Shown: piece after piece, positions 34,890-44,035 of the stretch
Layout of the letters: each line of letters opens with the position of its first letter
Position numbering within the stretch: position 1 is the stretch's first letter
Source: Peptococcaceae bacterium CEB3
Lineage (GTDB): Bacteria; Bacillota; Desulfitobacteriia; Desulfitobacteriales; Desulfitobacteriaceae
Direction of reading: 5' to 3'
DNA: 64,000 nucleotides
NCBI GenBank assembly: GCA_001029295.1
Contig: LDXJ01000062.1
Coordinates: forward strand, 186,001-250,000
The notes under the pieces: model-generated
Databases searched by the model: none
What the model saw: the letters and a program-made list of their open reading frames with translations, nothing else
Told to the model about the DNA's origin: nothing
Made by a program: the position numbers and the translations under genes

Positions 34890-36314
34890 GTGACTCCATT
34901 GCTGGAAGTGCTTGAGCCGAAAGAAGTCGAAAAATTACATGAGGCAACCCTACGGACTTTGGAGAACGTGGGTGTCGAGTTCCAGCTGGAAGAAGCCTTG
35001 GAGGTTTTTAAAACTCTGGGGGCTGCCGTAAAGGGCAGCAGGGTATATATTCCGCGGGCGCTTGTGGCACGGGCCTTAGCCACGGTCCCGGAGCGCTTTT
35101 GCCTGGAAGCCAGAAATCCCGACCGGTCGCTGTGGATTGGGGGTGGGGAGACGGTTTTCGCTCCCCCCGCCGGGTGTGTCTATGTTCAGGCCGGGGGATT
35201 GCGGCGGGAGGCCACTCCCGGAGACTACCTTGACCTTGTGCGCGTTATCAACCAGAGTGGACATTATGGTACCAACGGTGGCGGCATCGTCATTCCCGGC
35301 GGGACTTTCGGCTCAGACGAGGAAAGGTTTGCCTGGCTGGTTCTCGCCGGACACTGGTACTCGGATAAGCCGCAGATGGGTTTGAACCTGGGGAAGCAAG
35401 TCTCCCAAGACGTCCTGGATATAAGCCGGCTGGTTTTCGGTGACCGTCTGGGTTGTCATGTTCTGGGGACGGTCAATCCAGACTCTCCATTGATCTATTC
35501 AACCCAAATGCTGGAGAGTCTTTTTGTTTACGCGCGGGGCGGGCAGGGGCTGATCATTGCACCTTGCAGCATGGCTATGGCTACGAGTCCGGCTACCCTC
35601 GCGGGTACTTTGGTGGTCAATAACGCGGAGATTTTGGCGGGTATCTGCCTCGCGCAGTTTATTCGGCCCGGAACCCCGGTGGTTTATGGCAACACCTCCA
35701 CAATCTCCGATATGCAAACCATGGCCATCTCTCTCGGTGCCCCGGAACTTTCTCTCCTGGTTTTGGCCACTGCCCAGCTGGCGCGTTTTTACCGCCTTCC
35801 CTCGCGGGCCGGCGGGGCTCTCACCGATGCCAAGGCGCCCGACATCCAGGCCGGTATGGAGTCCATGCTTTCCATCTTGGCCACCCTAGCCGGGGAAGTG
35901 AGTATTGTCATGCATGCCGGGGGGATCTTAGATTCTTTCTTAACTTTATCTTTTGAGAAATTGATCCTCGATGAGGATGCCGGGGGTATGGCTGGTCGTT
36001 TCCGCCAAGGGATCCGGGTTGATGACGAGACCTTGGCACTCGGTACTATTTCAGAGCGAGGTCCGGGGGCGCATTTCTTGGACGCGGATCACACGCTCCG
36101 ACATTTCCGCCAGGAACAGTGGCACCCGCAATTGAGCGACCGTGAGACGTACCGGGTCGAGCGTGATTATCAGACTTATATTTTGGCCAAGGCTGAGCAA
36201 GTCTGGCGGGGACGTTTGCAAACTTATAACCGCCCTGTCCTGTCGGTTGAGAGCGAGCGGAGGATGTTGACCTTTTATCAGCAGAGATTTGGTTCAGAGC
36301 CCTTTTTAGTCTAG
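34890..36314 (+). CDS. MttB-family (non-pyrrolysine) corrinoid methyltransferase, copy 2
   Basis: A 474-residue MttB-superfamily protein, clearly diverged from copy 1 (for instance TSPATLAGTLVVNNAEILAG against TGPVTPAGSLVVANAEQLSG) and also lacking an amber codon. The C-terminal GPGAHFLDADHTLRHFR aligns with GPGGNFIGEDHTLRNFR of copy 1. The two may remove successive methyl groups or act on different methylated substrates. I take GTG 34890 as the start, five bases after the lyase stop and with GAGGTGTGAGG upstream; GTG 34860 would overlap the lyase. It lies in the sigma-54 operon, directly before the corrinoid protein. Confidence 0.83.
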   Translation: MTPLLEVLEPKEVEKLHEATLRTLENVGVEFQLEEALEVFKTLGAAVKGSRVYIPRALVARALATVPERFCLEARNPDRSLWIGGGETVFAPPAGCVYVQAGGLRREATPGDYLDLVRVINQSGHYGTNGGGIVIPGGTFGSDEERFAWLVLAGHWYSDKPQMGLNLGKQVSQDVLDISRLVFGDRLGCHVLGTVNPDSPLIYSTQMLESLFVYARGGQGLIIAPCSMAMATSPATLAGTLVVNNAEILAGICLAQFIRPGTPVVYGNTSTISDMQTMAISLGAPELSLLVLATAQLARFYRLPSRAGGALTDAKAPDIQAGMESMLSILATLAGEVSIVMHAGGILDSFLTLSFEKLILDEDAGGMAGRFRQGIRVDDETLALGTISERGPGAHFLDADHTLRHFRQEQWHPQLSDRETYRVERDYQTYILAKAEQVWRGRLQTYNRPVLSVESERRMLTFYQQRFGSEPFLV

Positions 36315-36401
36315 GCGGCACATGTCACCTGAAACTAGCGGGAAACGCCTGGGGTGGGGAAGTCTTCCACATCAGGAAAAATGATATAGGGGGGACTCAA
36401 G

Positions 36402-37043
36402 ATGGAATTTGCGGAAATGAACGAACATGTGGTTAAAGGGCATATTGAAGAAGTGCTTCAGGGTACGCGGGGGATGTTGGCTCAAGGGGTCGAACCTCTG
36501 CGCATCATCAACGAGGGACTCATCCCCGGTATGAATATCGTCGGAGTGCTATTTAAGAAGGGGGACATGTTTGTTCCGGAAGTCATGCACTCGGCTAAGG
36601 CTATGAGTGGGGGTATTGGGTTGGTCAAGCCCCTCATAGCCGAGAACGACGTCCCGTCACGTGGAAAAGTGCTCATGGGAACTGTGAAAGGGGATCTCCA
36701 CGATATTGGCAAGAACTTGGTGACCATGATGTTGGAGGGTCAAGGTTTTACGGTCGTCGATCTTGGCGTAAATATTTCCCCCGACGGATTTGTGCAAGCA
36801 GTGCGGGAGCATCGGCCTCGAGTCCTGGGGATGTCGGCCTTGCTCACCACCACCATGACTTCGATGAGCGAAACGATTCGTGCCCTGGAGAGGGCCGGTT
36901 TAAGGCAGGATCTGAAAGTTATGATCGGTGGGGCGCCGGTTACGTCGGCTTTTGCCCGGGAGATCGGCGCCGACGGCTATGCGGCTGACGCGGGGAGTGC
37001 CGTAGAGGTGTGTGCAAGGTTTGTGGAGGAGTCGGCAGCTTAA
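36402..37043 (+). CDS. Methyltransferase corrinoid protein (MtgC/MttC-like)
   Basis: A 213-residue two-domain corrinoid carrier. The N-terminal helical cap (about residues 1-85) precedes a B12-binding Rossmann domain with the DxHxxG motif D98-L-H100-D-I-G103, whose histidine is the lower cobalt ligand. It takes the methyl group from an MttB-type enzyme and delivers it to a methylcorrinoid:THF methyltransferase, which is not in this window. RBS GGGGGGA precedes ATG 36402. Its place directly after copy 2 and within the run with the lyase ties the methyltransferases to corrinoid chemistry. Confidence 0.93.
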   Translation: MEFAEMNEHVVKGHIEEVLQGTRGMLAQGVEPLRIINEGLIPGMNIVGVLFKKGDMFVPEVMHSAKAMSGGIGLVKPLIAENDVPSRGKVLMGTVKGDLHDIGKNLVTMMLEGQGFTVVDLGVNISPDGFVQAVREHRPRVLGMSALLTTTMTSMSETIRALERAGLRQDLKVMIGGAPVTSAFAREIGADGYAADAGSAVEVCARFVEESAA

Positions 37044-37230
37044 CCGGCAGCTCTGATTTGTCCGCAGGTAATGGCTTTTGCTAGCCTGCTTAGGTAAATA
37101 CTCGTGCCGCCGGGAGAAGCGAAGGGCACCTTGATTTAGTTAAGGCTAATTCCCAGGCCCTATGGGATTGGGGTTTTCCGCTATTGTTCGCCCGCAGGAA
37201 AAGGGATGGGGTTGAAAAGGAAGTGAAGGC

Positions 37231-37851
37231 ATGGAGTTGCGTTTGAGGGTTAACGGTATAGCTCATACACTTGAGGTAGAACCGCAGGCCCGGTTGCTCG
37301 ACGTCTTACGGGAGCAACTCGGTTTGACGGGGGCGAAAGAAGGATGCGGAGAGGGAGAATGTGGCGCTTGCACCGTACTCATGGACGGCTTAGCGGTTAA
37401 TTCCTGCCTTGTTTTGGCCCATCAGGCTCGGGGTCGTTCAATCACGACTGTGGAAGGACTAGCCGCTGCTGGAGGGTTGGATCGTTTGCAACAGGCCTTC
37501 ATAGACCAGGGAGCGATTCAATGCGGCTACTGTACGCCGGGCATGTTAATGTCGGCGAAAGCTCTGCTCCTGGCCGAGCCTGATCCTACAGAAGAACAAA
37601 TTCGGCTTGCCCTCGCGGGCAATCTCTGCCGGTGTACCGGCTATGTCAACATTATTAAAGCGATACGCGAGGCGGCGGCAGGCGAAGTCGCGCTGAAAGA
37701 CCCAGCCGCTGGGGTCAGGGTAGGGAAGGCGGCGGAGGGAGAGCGCGGGCAAGAGCTGCCACAGGGGGTCTTGCTCGGAAACGAGGCAGGTATGGCCGAG
37801 TCTGCGCCGGCAGCGGGCAAGGTCTTGTCGGGGGAAGGTGAGGCTGTATGA
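37231..37851 (+). CDS. Molybdenum hydroxylase 2Fe-2S subunit (xanthine dehydrogenase family)
   Basis: A 206-residue subunit with two 2Fe-2S clusters. The plant-type motif GCGEGECGACTVLMDG lies near residue 44, and the second cluster motifs QCGYCTPGM and NLCRCTGY follow near 97 and 130. After residue 150 comes a glycine/glutamate-rich tail of about 50 residues, absent from most relatives. It carries electrons from the molybdenum centre to the FAD subunit encoded next, which it overlaps by four bases. The corresponding substrate is unknown; the gene context suggests a heterocycle of the methylhistidine pathway. Confidence 0.92.
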   Translation: MELRLRVNGIAHTLEVEPQARLLDVLREQLGLTGAKEGCGEGECGACTVLMDGLAVNSCLVLAHQARGRSITTVEGLAAAGGLDRLQQAFIDQGAIQCGYCTPGMLMSAKALLLAEPDPTEEQIRLALAGNLCRCTGYVNIIKAIREAAAGEVALKDPAAGVRVGKAAEGERGQELPQGVLLGNEAGMAESAPAAGKVLSGEGEAV

Positions 37852-38768
37852 TGCCTGCATTCCGCTTGGTCTGTCCGTCGACTCTTGGCGAAGCGTTGGC
37901 AATTCTCGCCGATCTGCACGGGGAAATCATTTTTCTCAATGGCGGAACAGATTTGATCTTACAGCTGAAAGAAGGAAGTCGGCGGGCGGATTGGTTGGTT
38001 GATCTATCCCAGCTGGATGAGCTAAACTACATCCAAGCAGACCGGGAATCCATTCGCATTGGGGGCACGACGACTTTTGCCACCACGGCTCGGAGCCCTT
38101 TACTTTGGGAGGAGGCCCGTTGTTTAGCCCAGGCCGCGGCCCAAGTGGGCTCAACCCAGATTCGCAACCGGGCAACTCTGGCGGGAAATATCGTTACGGC
38201 CTCTGCCGCGGGGGATAGTTTGCCTGCTTTGTTGGTTTTGGGGGCGGAGGTGGGGATTCTCGGACCTTTAGGCAGGCGAAGGGTTTCCCTGGCACAGTTT
38301 CTGGCCGAACCGGGGCCGGCTCTGCAAAGGGGGGAGTTCATCGCCGAGATTGAGTTACCCCGGGAAAGCGGGAGAGGGGAGTCTTGGATTGTCAGCGCGT
38401 TCGGCAAAGTTGGCAGCCGGAGCACAGTGACGATAGCCAGACTTAATATGGCCGTCCGTCTGGAGGCTGAGGCTGGAGACGGACGGATTCAAGCGGCCGG
38501 GGTGGCCTTGGGAGCGCTGGGGAAAACGCCCTTTCGTACCGGACAGGTCGAGCGGAAGCTGGCCGGATGTCAATTTAGTGAGACTCTGGGGCGCGATCTG
38601 GCGGAATGGTTGACGGCAGTTGTAGATGAGGCCATTCCGGGACGCTATTCTCAGGCATACAAACGGGAGGCCATCCGAGGCTTGGCTTACGATGTCTGGG
38701 GGGAGCTTCTGCGGCAAGCGGTCGGGTGGAAGAGTTATTCTTCCTTGTCGGAGGATCGGAGGAAATGA
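37848..38768 (+). CDS. Molybdenum hydroxylase FAD subunit (CoxM/XdhB-like)
   Basis: A 306-residue FAD-binding subunit of the CO dehydrogenase/xanthine dehydrogenase medium chain family. FAD motifs are FLNGGTDLILQLKEG near residue 25 and RNRATLAGNIVTASAAGD near 105-122. It hands electrons from the iron-sulfur subunit to NAD or another acceptor. Its stop overlaps the start of the large subunit (ATGA), as usual in these three-gene sets. Confidence 0.92.
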   Translation: MMPAFRLVCPSTLGEALAILADLHGEIIFLNGGTDLILQLKEGSRRADWLVDLSQLDELNYIQADRESIRIGGTTTFATTARSPLLWEEARCLAQAAAQVGSTQIRNRATLAGNIVTASAAGDSLPALLVLGAEVGILGPLGRRRVSLAQFLAEPGPALQRGEFIAEIELPRESGRGESWIVSAFGKVGSRSTVTIARLNMAVRLEAEAGDGRIQAAGVALGALGKTPFRTGQVERKLAGCQFSETLGRDLAEWLTAVVDEAIPGRYSQAYKREAIRGLAYDVWGELLRQAVGWKSYSSLSEDRRK

Positions 38769-41119
38769 GCGATCTTGGCGCCGGAAAGGCAAACGGATTG
38801 AATATCACGTCTGGCCCGGTTGAAGCCAACCTTGAGGAAGGGGGGACGGATCTGATGAAGGCGGAAGTGTTAAAACAGGTGGGCCGCAGTATTCCTATGC
38901 ATGACGCCGTGGCCAAGGCAACCGGACGCATTCGCTACACGGGTGACATAGACATGCCGGGTATGTTGCATGCCAAGCTGCTCCTAAGCCCCGTGCCCCA
39001 TGCCCGGATCCGGAGAATTGAAACGGCGGAGGCTCTGGCTGTACCGGGAGTGTGGGACGTGTTCACGTATGAAAACACACCGTCTGTCCTTTACAATAGC
39101 CAAGTCTGGTTTGCCGGTCAGGAGGCTTCGAAGGATGAGAGACTCTTTCCGGATACCGTGCGCTTTATCGGCGATCGGGTGGCGGCCGTTGTGGCTGCCG
39201 ATAAGGAGACGGCGGCCCGGGCTTTAAGTCTGATCAAAGTGGAGTATGAGGAACTTCCGGCTGTTTTTGAGGCAGAAGAGGCTCTCCGCCCGGACGCGCC
39301 GCCTATCCACCCGGGGGGTTCTCCCTTTTTTAGCAAAGAGTTAGTCGTTGGGGATGTGAGAGACATTTGGCCCCGGGCAAAAGCAATTGCGGAGGACCGG
39401 GTAGAGACGCCTAAAATCCATCATGCGGCCCTGGAAACGCATGTCTGCCTAGCTTTCCCTGATCATAACGGAAAAATCACGCTGGTGACCCCTTGCCAAA
39501 TTCTCTATTCTGTCCGCTTAATCGTTGCCACCGTTTTGGGCTTGCCCTTTAACAAAGTCCGGGTGCTCAAGGCTCCTATGGGCGGATCTTTTGGCGGCAA
39601 ACAAGAAGTCATCTTAGAGCCTTTAGCAGCCTTTTTTTCCCGAGAGACCGGGAGGCCCGTTAAAATCGAACTTAACCGGCAGGAGACTATACTGACCACG
39701 CGCACCCGTACTAAGACCATTGGCTATGTACGGACAGCCCTGGCTGAGGATGGTAAGATCTTAGGCCGCACAGTGAGAACTGTGGTCGACACCGGGGCTT
39801 ACACTTCCAATGGGCCTATTATCGGAGTGGCCATGGGAAAGAAGGTTTTTCGCCTTTACCGCATAGAGAATCAACTCTACCGGACGGAATCGGTTCATAC
39901 GAATACGCCGGTGGCCGGTGCGGCTAGGGGCTATGGTTCTCCTCAAATTCACGCCATTACCGAAATTAATCTGGATCATGTCGCCCGCATCTTAGGCTTG
40001 GACCCTGTCGAACTCCGTTTAAAAAACCTGGTGCATCCCGGCGATTTCGATCTCAGTGGGGGTCCTCCGTTGGGTCAGGCACGGATCCTAGAATGTGTCC
40101 GGGAAGGGGCAAAGGCCTTTGGTTGGGCGGAGCGCCGAAAGCGCCCACAGGGAGACGGACGCTTCCGGCGGGGAGCGGGAATGGCCTGTGCCACCCACAG
40201 TAACGGTTATTTCGCAGCCTATCCCGACTTCACGACTATGACTTTGCGTATGCTGGAGGACGGTAGTCTGATTTTGAATTCGGGCATTCAGGATTTGGGT
40301 TGCGGTACGGTTACCAGCATGAAACAGATCATCGCTGAGGTCCTGGAGGTGGATCCGGAACGAATTGAGGCGCCGGAAGGGGATACGGAGACCAGTCCTT
40401 GGGATGCGGGGTCACAGGCCAGCCGGGTGACGCATGTGGCAGGAGCTTGTGCTTTCGAAGCAGCCGTAAAAGTAAAGGAAATGTTGCGCCGCGAAACGGC
40501 GAAAATCTTGGAGTGTTCACCGCAAGAAGTCAGGCTGGAGTCGGAGAGGATCTGGTCCGCGGCAAAGCCTGAGGAGAATTTCTCCTACGGTGAGATGGTC
40601 AGTCTCATCCAGAGCAGGAACAGGAGTGAGGTCATCGTTACGAGCACTTACCGGGCTCAGGATAATCCAGGCTCTTACGGTGCGAATTTTGTCGAGGTTG
40701 AAGTGGATACTCTGACGGGGCTCGTGCGGGTTCTGGAAGTGCTGGCTGCGCATGACGTGGGCCGGGCCATTAATCCGGGTTTTGTCAAAGGGCAAATCTA
40801 CGGGGGAATTCAAATGGGGATAGGTTACGCTTTGAGCGAAGATATCGCAATTGACCCGAATAACGGTCGGGCTAAAGGGGATCGCTTCAGCCGTTACCAC
40901 CTTATTAATGCACCGGACATGCCGCCGGTCAAGGTCATTTTGATTGAGAAAGGGGGCGACTTGGGGCCCTTTGGGGCCAAAAGTATCGGCGAGATTGCGA
41001 CTTGCCCTACTGCCCCAGCCGTGGTGAACGCCGTAAATCATGCGCTCGGGACAAATCTCACCAGCCTGCCTCTGACGCCGGATAAAATCATTCAGGCCCT
41101 GCATTATTCGCGGCACTAA
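38765..41119 (+). CDS. Molybdenum hydroxylase large, molybdopterin-binding subunit
   Basis: A 784-residue catalytic subunit of the xanthine dehydrogenase family, which hydroxylates activated carbon atoms of N-heterocycles with water-derived oxygen. The cofactor region includes GGSFGGKQEVILEPLAA, and the active-site glutamate is E743 in GAKSIGEIATCP. ATG 38765 overlaps the FAD-subunit stop and follows CGGAGGATCGGAGG. The substrate cannot be read from sequence. In this operon it might oxidise an imidazole or hydantoin-like intermediate, or a purine could be used in parallel. It appears to be the last gene of the sigma-54 operon beginning at 31646. Confidence 0.92.
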   Translation: MSDLGAGKANGLNITSGPVEANLEEGGTDLMKAEVLKQVGRSIPMHDAVAKATGRIRYTGDIDMPGMLHAKLLLSPVPHARIRRIETAEALAVPGVWDVFTYENTPSVLYNSQVWFAGQEASKDERLFPDTVRFIGDRVAAVVAADKETAARALSLIKVEYEELPAVFEAEEALRPDAPPIHPGGSPFFSKELVVGDVRDIWPRAKAIAEDRVETPKIHHAALETHVCLAFPDHNGKITLVTPCQILYSVRLIVATVLGLPFNKVRVLKAPMGGSFGGKQEVILEPLAAFFSRETGRPVKIELNRQETILTTRTRTKTIGYVRTALAEDGKILGRTVRTVVDTGAYTSNGPIIGVAMGKKVFRLYRIENQLYRTESVHTNTPVAGAARGYGSPQIHAITEINLDHVARILGLDPVELRLKNLVHPGDFDLSGGPPLGQARILECVREGAKAFGWAERRKRPQGDGRFRRGAGMACATHSNGYFAAYPDFTTMTLRMLEDGSLILNSGIQDLGCGTVTSMKQIIAEVLEVDPERIEAPEGDTETSPWDAGSQASRVTHVAGACAFEAAVKVKEMLRRETAKILECSPQEVRLESERIWSAAKPEENFSYGEMVSLIQSRNRSEVIVTSTYRAQDNPGSYGANFVEVEVDTLTGLVRVLEVLAAHDVGRAINPGFVKGQIYGGIQMGIGYALSEDIAIDPNNGRAKGDRFSRYHLINAPDMPPVKVILIEKGGDLGPFGAKSIGEIATCPTAPAVVNAVNHALGTNLTSLPLTPDKIIQALHYSRH

Positions 41120-41176
41120 GAGACAACGGCAGCCCAGATGAGTAAGACCTTGGCCACAAGTGCAAAAAAACGGTGG

Positions 41177-41193
41177 CTGCAAAATGGTTGCAG
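41177..41193. promoter_or_regulatory. Palindrome CTGCAA-N5-TTGCAG, likely activator site
   Basis: CTGCAA (41177-41182) and TTGCAG (41188-41193) are inverted around five bases. The core TGCAAAATGGTTGCA resembles TGCAAAAGGGTTAGGTGCA in the palindrome at 31361-31404. It lies about 150 bases before the -24 box at 41337, a spacing close to that of the first promoter. Confidence 0.5.
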
Positions 41194-41336
41194 GGGGCTA
41201 AAGCAGGCTCAGGTCGCCTTTTTAGATCGGCCCGGACGCAGAAGAGCAAAATAATTATGCACAAGGTAGGGGCGGTGGTGCAGAAGAAAGCCGTCGTTGA
41301 AGCTGAATTCTATGACTCGCATAATTATCTGAAATT

Positions 41337-41352
41337 TGGTACGAGTTTTGCA
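41337..41352 (+). promoter_or_regulatory. Sigma-54 -24/-12 promoter of the betaine transporter operon
   Basis: TGGTAC-GAGTT-TTGCA differs from the sigma-54 consensus only at the fourth base (T for C) and has exact spacing. It lies 130 bases before the first transporter gene. The AGTTTTGCA half is shared with the promoter at 31522. Confidence 0.75.
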
Positions 41353-41466
41353 TAAACTATTCGAGAGGAGGGAGGACAAGCAGTTGGCCTGTGCCGCTAT
41401 GGCGTCGCTAAGTTGGGCAGCCGTTTCCGTGAATGTCATCGACGGTTTGTGAAAGGAGCGAGGGAT

Positions 41467-42141
41467 GTGGACCTGAGCCGGATGAACTTGGTGGAATTCT
41501 TTGCTAACAACGGTTCGACCATCCGAGACTATACTATGAATCATTTTACTCTTGTCGTTTGGGCGGTGAGTATTTCCCTCGTTATCTGGGTACCGGTGGG
41601 ACTGCTGCTGACTAAGAGCGACAAATGGGCCAAAAGGGTTCTGGCTGTGGCCAATACGATATTTTGTATTCCCAGCCTATCTCTTTTTGCTATCTTTGTG
41701 ACCATTCCTTTTTTAGGGCTTGGCCGGAAGTCCTCTTTGCTGGCTTTGGTGCTCTACGCCATGATGCCCCTTTTGCGCAATGTCTATGATGGGGTAAAAA
41801 GCGCGGATCGCAACGTCATTGAAGCGGCCAAGGGTATGGGTATGAGCACAGGGCGGATCATGCGGGAGATACGCCTTCCCCTGGGGCTGCCCGTCATATT
41901 TGCCGGTTTTCGCATTACGGTGGTGATGACAACCGGGATAGCGACGATTGCGGCTTACATCGGGGAAAGAAATTTGGGGCGCTTCATATCCGACGGTTTG
42001 GCGCGTTCAAATGTTGAGATGATGGTGACTGGAGCACTGCTGATTTCTGTCATTGCGGTTGGACTTGACACTATTTTAGGGATTCTTGAGAAGTGGCTGG
42101 TCCCTCGGGGGTTGAGGATTCGGCGGCAACAGGGGCAATAG
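41467..42141 (+). CDS. opuCB: OpuC-type betaine/choline ABC transporter permease 1
   Basis: A 224-residue membrane permease with five or six hydrophobic segments and the cytoplasmic EAA-type loop EAAKGMGMSTGRIMREIRLP near residue 120. It belongs to the OpuC/ProW permease family for compatible solutes such as glycine betaine, carnitine and choline. GTG 41467 is chosen because AAAGGAG lies 8 bases upstream; the frame opening at 41413 would add 18 unlikely residues. First gene after the sigma-54 promoter, followed by the ATPase. Confidence 0.9.
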   Translation: MDLSRMNLVEFFANNGSTIRDYTMNHFTLVVWAVSISLVIWVPVGLLLTKSDKWAKRVLAVANTIFCIPSLSLFAIFVTIPFLGLGRKSSLLALVLYAMMPLLRNVYDGVKSADRNVIEAAKGMGMSTGRIMREIRLPLGLPVIFAGFRITVVMTTGIATIAAYIGERNLGRFISDGLARSNVEMMVTGALLISVIAVGLDTILGILEKWLVPRGLRIRRQQGQ

Positions 42142-42154
42142 GGGGATATTTTCT

Positions 42155-43270
42155 ATGTTGGAGCTAATCGAAGTGAGTAAACGCTATCCGGGACAGACTG
42201 TACCGGCAGTGGAAAATCTGTCCCTTACCATAGGAGAAGGCGAGATTTGCGTTTTAGTCGGTCCGTCAGGGTGCGGAAAGAGCACAACCTTGCGAATGAT
42301 TAACCGTCTGATCGAGGCTACCTCCGGGGAGATTCGCATCGACGGCCAGGACGTCAGGACGGCTGATCCCGATCGCTTGAGAATGGGGATTGGCTACGTG
42401 ATTCAGCAGATTGGACTTCTGCCTCACCGAACGATCGCCGAAAACATCGCCTTGGTTCCACGCCTCTATAAATGGCCGAAAGAAAGGATAAAAAAACGGG
42501 TCGACGAACTCTTGGCGATTATGGGACTCGATCCCGAAGAGAACCGAGATAAATATCCTTCGCAATTGAGCGGGGGTCAGATGCAGAGGGTGGGAGTGGC
42601 GCGGGCTATGGCGGTGGACCCGCCGATCATGTTGATGGATGAACCGTTTGGAGCGGTTGATCCTTTGGTGCGTAACCGCTTGCAAGATGAGTTCCTGCGG
42701 CTGCAGCGCGAAATAAAAAAGACGATAGTCTTTGTAACCCATGACATCAACGAGGCGATCAAGATGGGAGATAAGATTGCCATCTTCAACGAGGGCAGGT
42801 TGGTCCAACATGGGACTCCCGAAGAAATTCTGACCGATCCTGAGAACGAGTTTGTGGAGGACTTTATCGGGCACGATCGGGTTGTCAAAAAGCTAAATTT
42901 ACACCGGGTGGAAGACTCGATGAGAACCGGGGTATGTTGTCTGTCTGACAGCGAATTACCGGGGGCCTGGCAGAAGATGGCTGAGGTTGGCGCCGAGGCA
43001 GCTTTCCTTGAAGATACGCAGGGGCACCCGCATGGCTTTATTACACCAGCCGAGGCGCGGCTGGAGGGGGTTGGCGCTCAGCAGCTGAAGGACATTGCCT
43101 TTGCGCGCCGTTTTGCCCTGGTTCAGGCGGATAGCCCCTTACCGGATGCTTTATCGATTATGTTGGAATATGACACCGAATGTCTCGGGGTGCTGCGTGA
43201 AGGGAAAATTGTGGGACTTCTCAGCTTTTCCGATATCCGCAAGCACGTGTGCAGGAGAGAAGGTGAATGA
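42155..43270 (+). CDS. opuCA: OpuC-type betaine ABC transporter ATPase with CBS domain
   Basis: A 371-residue ATP-binding subunit. Walker A GPSGCGKSTT lies near residue 36, the signature LSGGQMQRVGVARAM near 135, and Walker B MLMDEPFGAVD near 158. The C-terminal part (about 255-371) contains one recognisable CBS repeat (DALSIMLEYDTECLGVLREG), as in OpuCA, where CBS domains respond to ionic strength or nucleotides; the preceding stretch may be a degenerate second repeat. The next gene starts directly at the stop codon. Confidence 0.93.
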   Translation: MLELIEVSKRYPGQTVPAVENLSLTIGEGEICVLVGPSGCGKSTTLRMINRLIEATSGEIRIDGQDVRTADPDRLRMGIGYVIQQIGLLPHRTIAENIALVPRLYKWPKERIKKRVDELLAIMGLDPEENRDKYPSQLSGGQMQRVGVARAMAVDPPIMLMDEPFGAVDPLVRNRLQDEFLRLQREIKKTIVFVTHDINEAIKMGDKIAIFNEGRLVQHGTPEEILTDPENEFVEDFIGHDRVVKKLNLHRVEDSMRTGVCCLSDSELPGAWQKMAEVGAEAAFLEDTQGHPHGFITPAEARLEGVGAQQLKDIAFARRFALVQADSPLPDALSIMLEYDTECLGVLREGKIVGLLSFSDIRKHVCRREGE

Positions 43271-43915
43271 ATGACTTGGCAGAATTTCCGTGTGGCCTTA
43301 TTCCAGAAAGCGCCGGGGGCTTTGTCGGTTCACTTCTTCATGGTTGTGGTTACGATTGTCTTGGCCACGGTCATCTCACTGCCACTGGGTGTGTTATTGA
43401 CTCGCCCCCGCCATAGGAAACTGGGAGTCGTGGCTTTAACTTTGCTTAATGTTCTGCAGGCAATTCCGGGCTTAGCGGTTATCGCTTTGGCGCTGCCGAT
43501 ACTGGGGTTAGGTTTGAAGCCGGCGATTGTCGCTTTACTTTTTCAGAGCCTCCTTCCCATCGTTCGCAACACCATTGCCGGGCTTATGGGAGTTAGTCCG
43601 GACGTGAAAGAAGCGGCCAGAGGCATGGGTATGCCCGCCTGGAGAATATTGTTGGAGGTAGAACTTCCTTTGGCCATGCCGATTATCCTGAGTGGAATTC
43701 GAACCTCAAGTGTCTATGTGGTCAGTGTGGGTACTTTGGGCGCGCTGATTGGGGCCGGTGGCTTAGGTAATATGATCTTCGGGGGTCTGGCCTTGTTCAT
43801 ACCTGAGTACATCATTGTCGGTGCGGGACTTGGGGCGCTCATGGCGATCTTTTTCGATCGAGTCCTGAGCTATGTAGAATACAGAATTACGCCTCCCGGC
43901 ATGCGGGTTGAGTAA
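43271..43915 (+). CDS. opuCD: OpuC-type betaine ABC transporter permease 2
   Basis: A 214-residue permease related to the one at 41467, with the loop EAARGMGMPAWRILLEVELP near residue 116. Two different permeases flanking one ATPase is the usual OpuC arrangement. It follows the ATPase stop without a gap. Confidence 0.9.
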   Translation: MTWQNFRVALFQKAPGALSVHFFMVVVTIVLATVISLPLGVLLTRPRHRKLGVVALTLLNVLQAIPGLAVIALALPILGLGLKPAIVALLFQSLLPIVRNTIAGLMGVSPDVKEAARGMGMPAWRILLEVELPLAMPIILSGIRTSSVYVVSVGTLGALIGAGGLGNMIFGGLALFIPEYIIVGAGLGALMAIFFDRVLSYVEYRITPPGMRVE

Positions 43916-44035
43916 TTTCCTGTATAGCTTACCGAGAAGGGAGGAAAGAGCAGGGGTTGACCACTGGGTTAGCTATCAGGTTAACTATCAGATTGAAGAT
44001 TAAGGTGAAACAGCGGAACAAAAGGGGGGGCGAAT

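Noticed and set aside
31646-36314. Pyrrolysine-containing trimethylamine methyltransferases
   Set aside because: Both MttB-family frames run full length without an in-frame amber codon, so they belong to the non-pyrrolysine group.
41173-41355. 60-codon frame before the transporter operon
   Set aside because: It overlaps the palindrome and sigma-54 promoter and has no family features.
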